This document shows, piece by piece, positions 63,667-64,000 of a DNA stretch of 64,000 bases. A program made the translations under genes and the position numbers. Under the pieces are notes generated by a model. That model saw only the letters and a program-made list of their open reading frames with translations, was not told the origin of the DNA and did no database searches. Origin of the DNA: Bradyrhizobium sp. sGM-13 (GTDB lineage Bacteria > Pseudomonadota > Alphaproteobacteria > Rhizobiales > Xanthobacteraceae); the NCBI RefSeq assembly GCF_018398875.1, contig NZ_JAGWDK010000005.1, forward strand, positions 62,001 through 126,000, read 5' to 3'. How positions within the stretch are numbered: position 1 is the first letter of the stretch; each line of letters begins with the position of its first letter.

Positions 63667-63820
63667 GGCGTCCCAGTGCCGGCGTCCGCGCCCACGGAAG
63701 CTGGTTATCATTTATGCCAAAGCGTGGCCCATAGCGTCAACGCGTCAGGTTGCCTGCCGATTCCCGTACAGGACCAAACCCGAAGCGTACCGCCCCGGCG
63801 TGACGTGAGGGTGACGGGCG

Positions 63821-64000
63821 GTGAACCGAATCAAGTTGGCCCGTGAAATGCATAGTGCTCTTCGGCACCGGCCGGTGGGTGCAGGAGCAGAGAAACAGGT
63901 GACCAACTGGATCAATTCCGGCGGCCACGTTGCGCGCCGACACACAGAAAAAAACTTCCGTGAAACTACGGCCCGCCATCTTGTGGGCCGCTGGAGAGAG
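63821..64000 (+). CDS. Open frame running off the window (uncertain)
   Basis: From GTG at 63821 (or ATG at 63848) the frame stays open to the last base, 60 codons, basic in composition (KLAREMHSALRHRP, then HVARRHTEKNFRETTARHL). No ribosome site is evident and no family recognised. It could be the first part of a gene that continues outside. The spacer 63667-63820 shows nothing. Confidence 0.3.
   Translation, partial: MNRIKLAREMHSALRHRPVGAGAEKQVTNWINSGGHVARRHTEKNFRETTARHLVGRWRE

Overview
The window looks like a chromosomal segment of a Bradyrhizobium-type alphaproteobacterium (order Hyphomicrobiales). Evidence read from the sequence: very high GC with strong third-position bias; many short operons joined by ATGA overlaps; a fused indolepyruvate ferredoxin oxidoreductase; an F1-ATPase chaperone of the ATP12 type; an extra FtsZ behind a consensus CtrA box; a small GcrA-like protein; and many long-stem intergenic palindromes of the kind scattered through Bradyrhizobium genomes. 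No tRNA, rRNA, CRISPR array or prophage was seen. The genus is inferred.

Layout. 1-3 kb: 3' part of an HtrA/DegP protease, rarA and a TPR protein in one overlapping operon. 3-5 kb: a leftward four-gene operon (membrane protein, HxlR regulator with SCP2-like tail, TfoX domain, YCII domain) behind nested operator-like dyads. 5-8.3 kb: esterase, RluA-family pseudouridine synthase, ATP12. 8.3-10.2 kb: FliK-like protein and a stand-alone FlhB C-terminal domain. 10.3-13.7 kb: class D beta-lactamase, small exported protein, class C-like serine hydrolase, DUF4260. 13.8-20.4 kb: PccB, VOC protein, HTH/coiled-coil protein plus FtsZ paralogue, anchored coiled-coil protein, exported PCMT. 20.4-25 kb: FAD oxidase, then an O-methyltransferase-pobA pair followed by a chimeric pseudogene that repeats the methyltransferase 3' end. 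25-31.5 kb is the accessory part: long gene-poor spacers, a terminator behind a tiny ORF, GFA protein, a probable non-autonomous element, a phosphotransferase with a doubtful start, and an IS1182-family element.

31.5-46.3 kb: two-component system, DUF899, GNAT, ThuA, Bug-type binding protein, exported glycerophosphodiesterase, several small exported or ferredoxin-fold proteins, ArsR regulator and hydrolase, PEP mutase/isocitrate lyase-family enzyme, methyltransferase, and a triheme alcohol-dehydrogenase-type cytochrome. 46.5-51.8 kb: fused indolepyruvate oxidoreductase, CorA/ZntB transporter, GcrA-like protein. 51.8-52.6 kb: a gene-free spacer. 52.7-58.2 kb: a rightward acyl-CoA cluster (SCP-x thiolase, DUF35, MaoC hydratase, SDR, DapA-like lyase, split-box Nudix) that recalls a dispersed MFE-2/SCP-x beta-oxidation set. 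58.3-64 kb: EamA transporter, SnoaL/AraC divergent pair, large PAS histidine kinase, GrlR-like protein and an ORF running off the window.

The best leads are the CtrA box before the HTH/coiled-coil-FtsZ pair; the FliK-like/FlhB-C pair with a near-consensus CtrA box; the HxlR operator dyads; pobA lying between direct repeats; and a 250-bp element whose ends match those of the nearby IS. I found nothing that clearly amounts to a new defence or metabolic system. The window is mostly core-type genome with one degraded accessory stretch.
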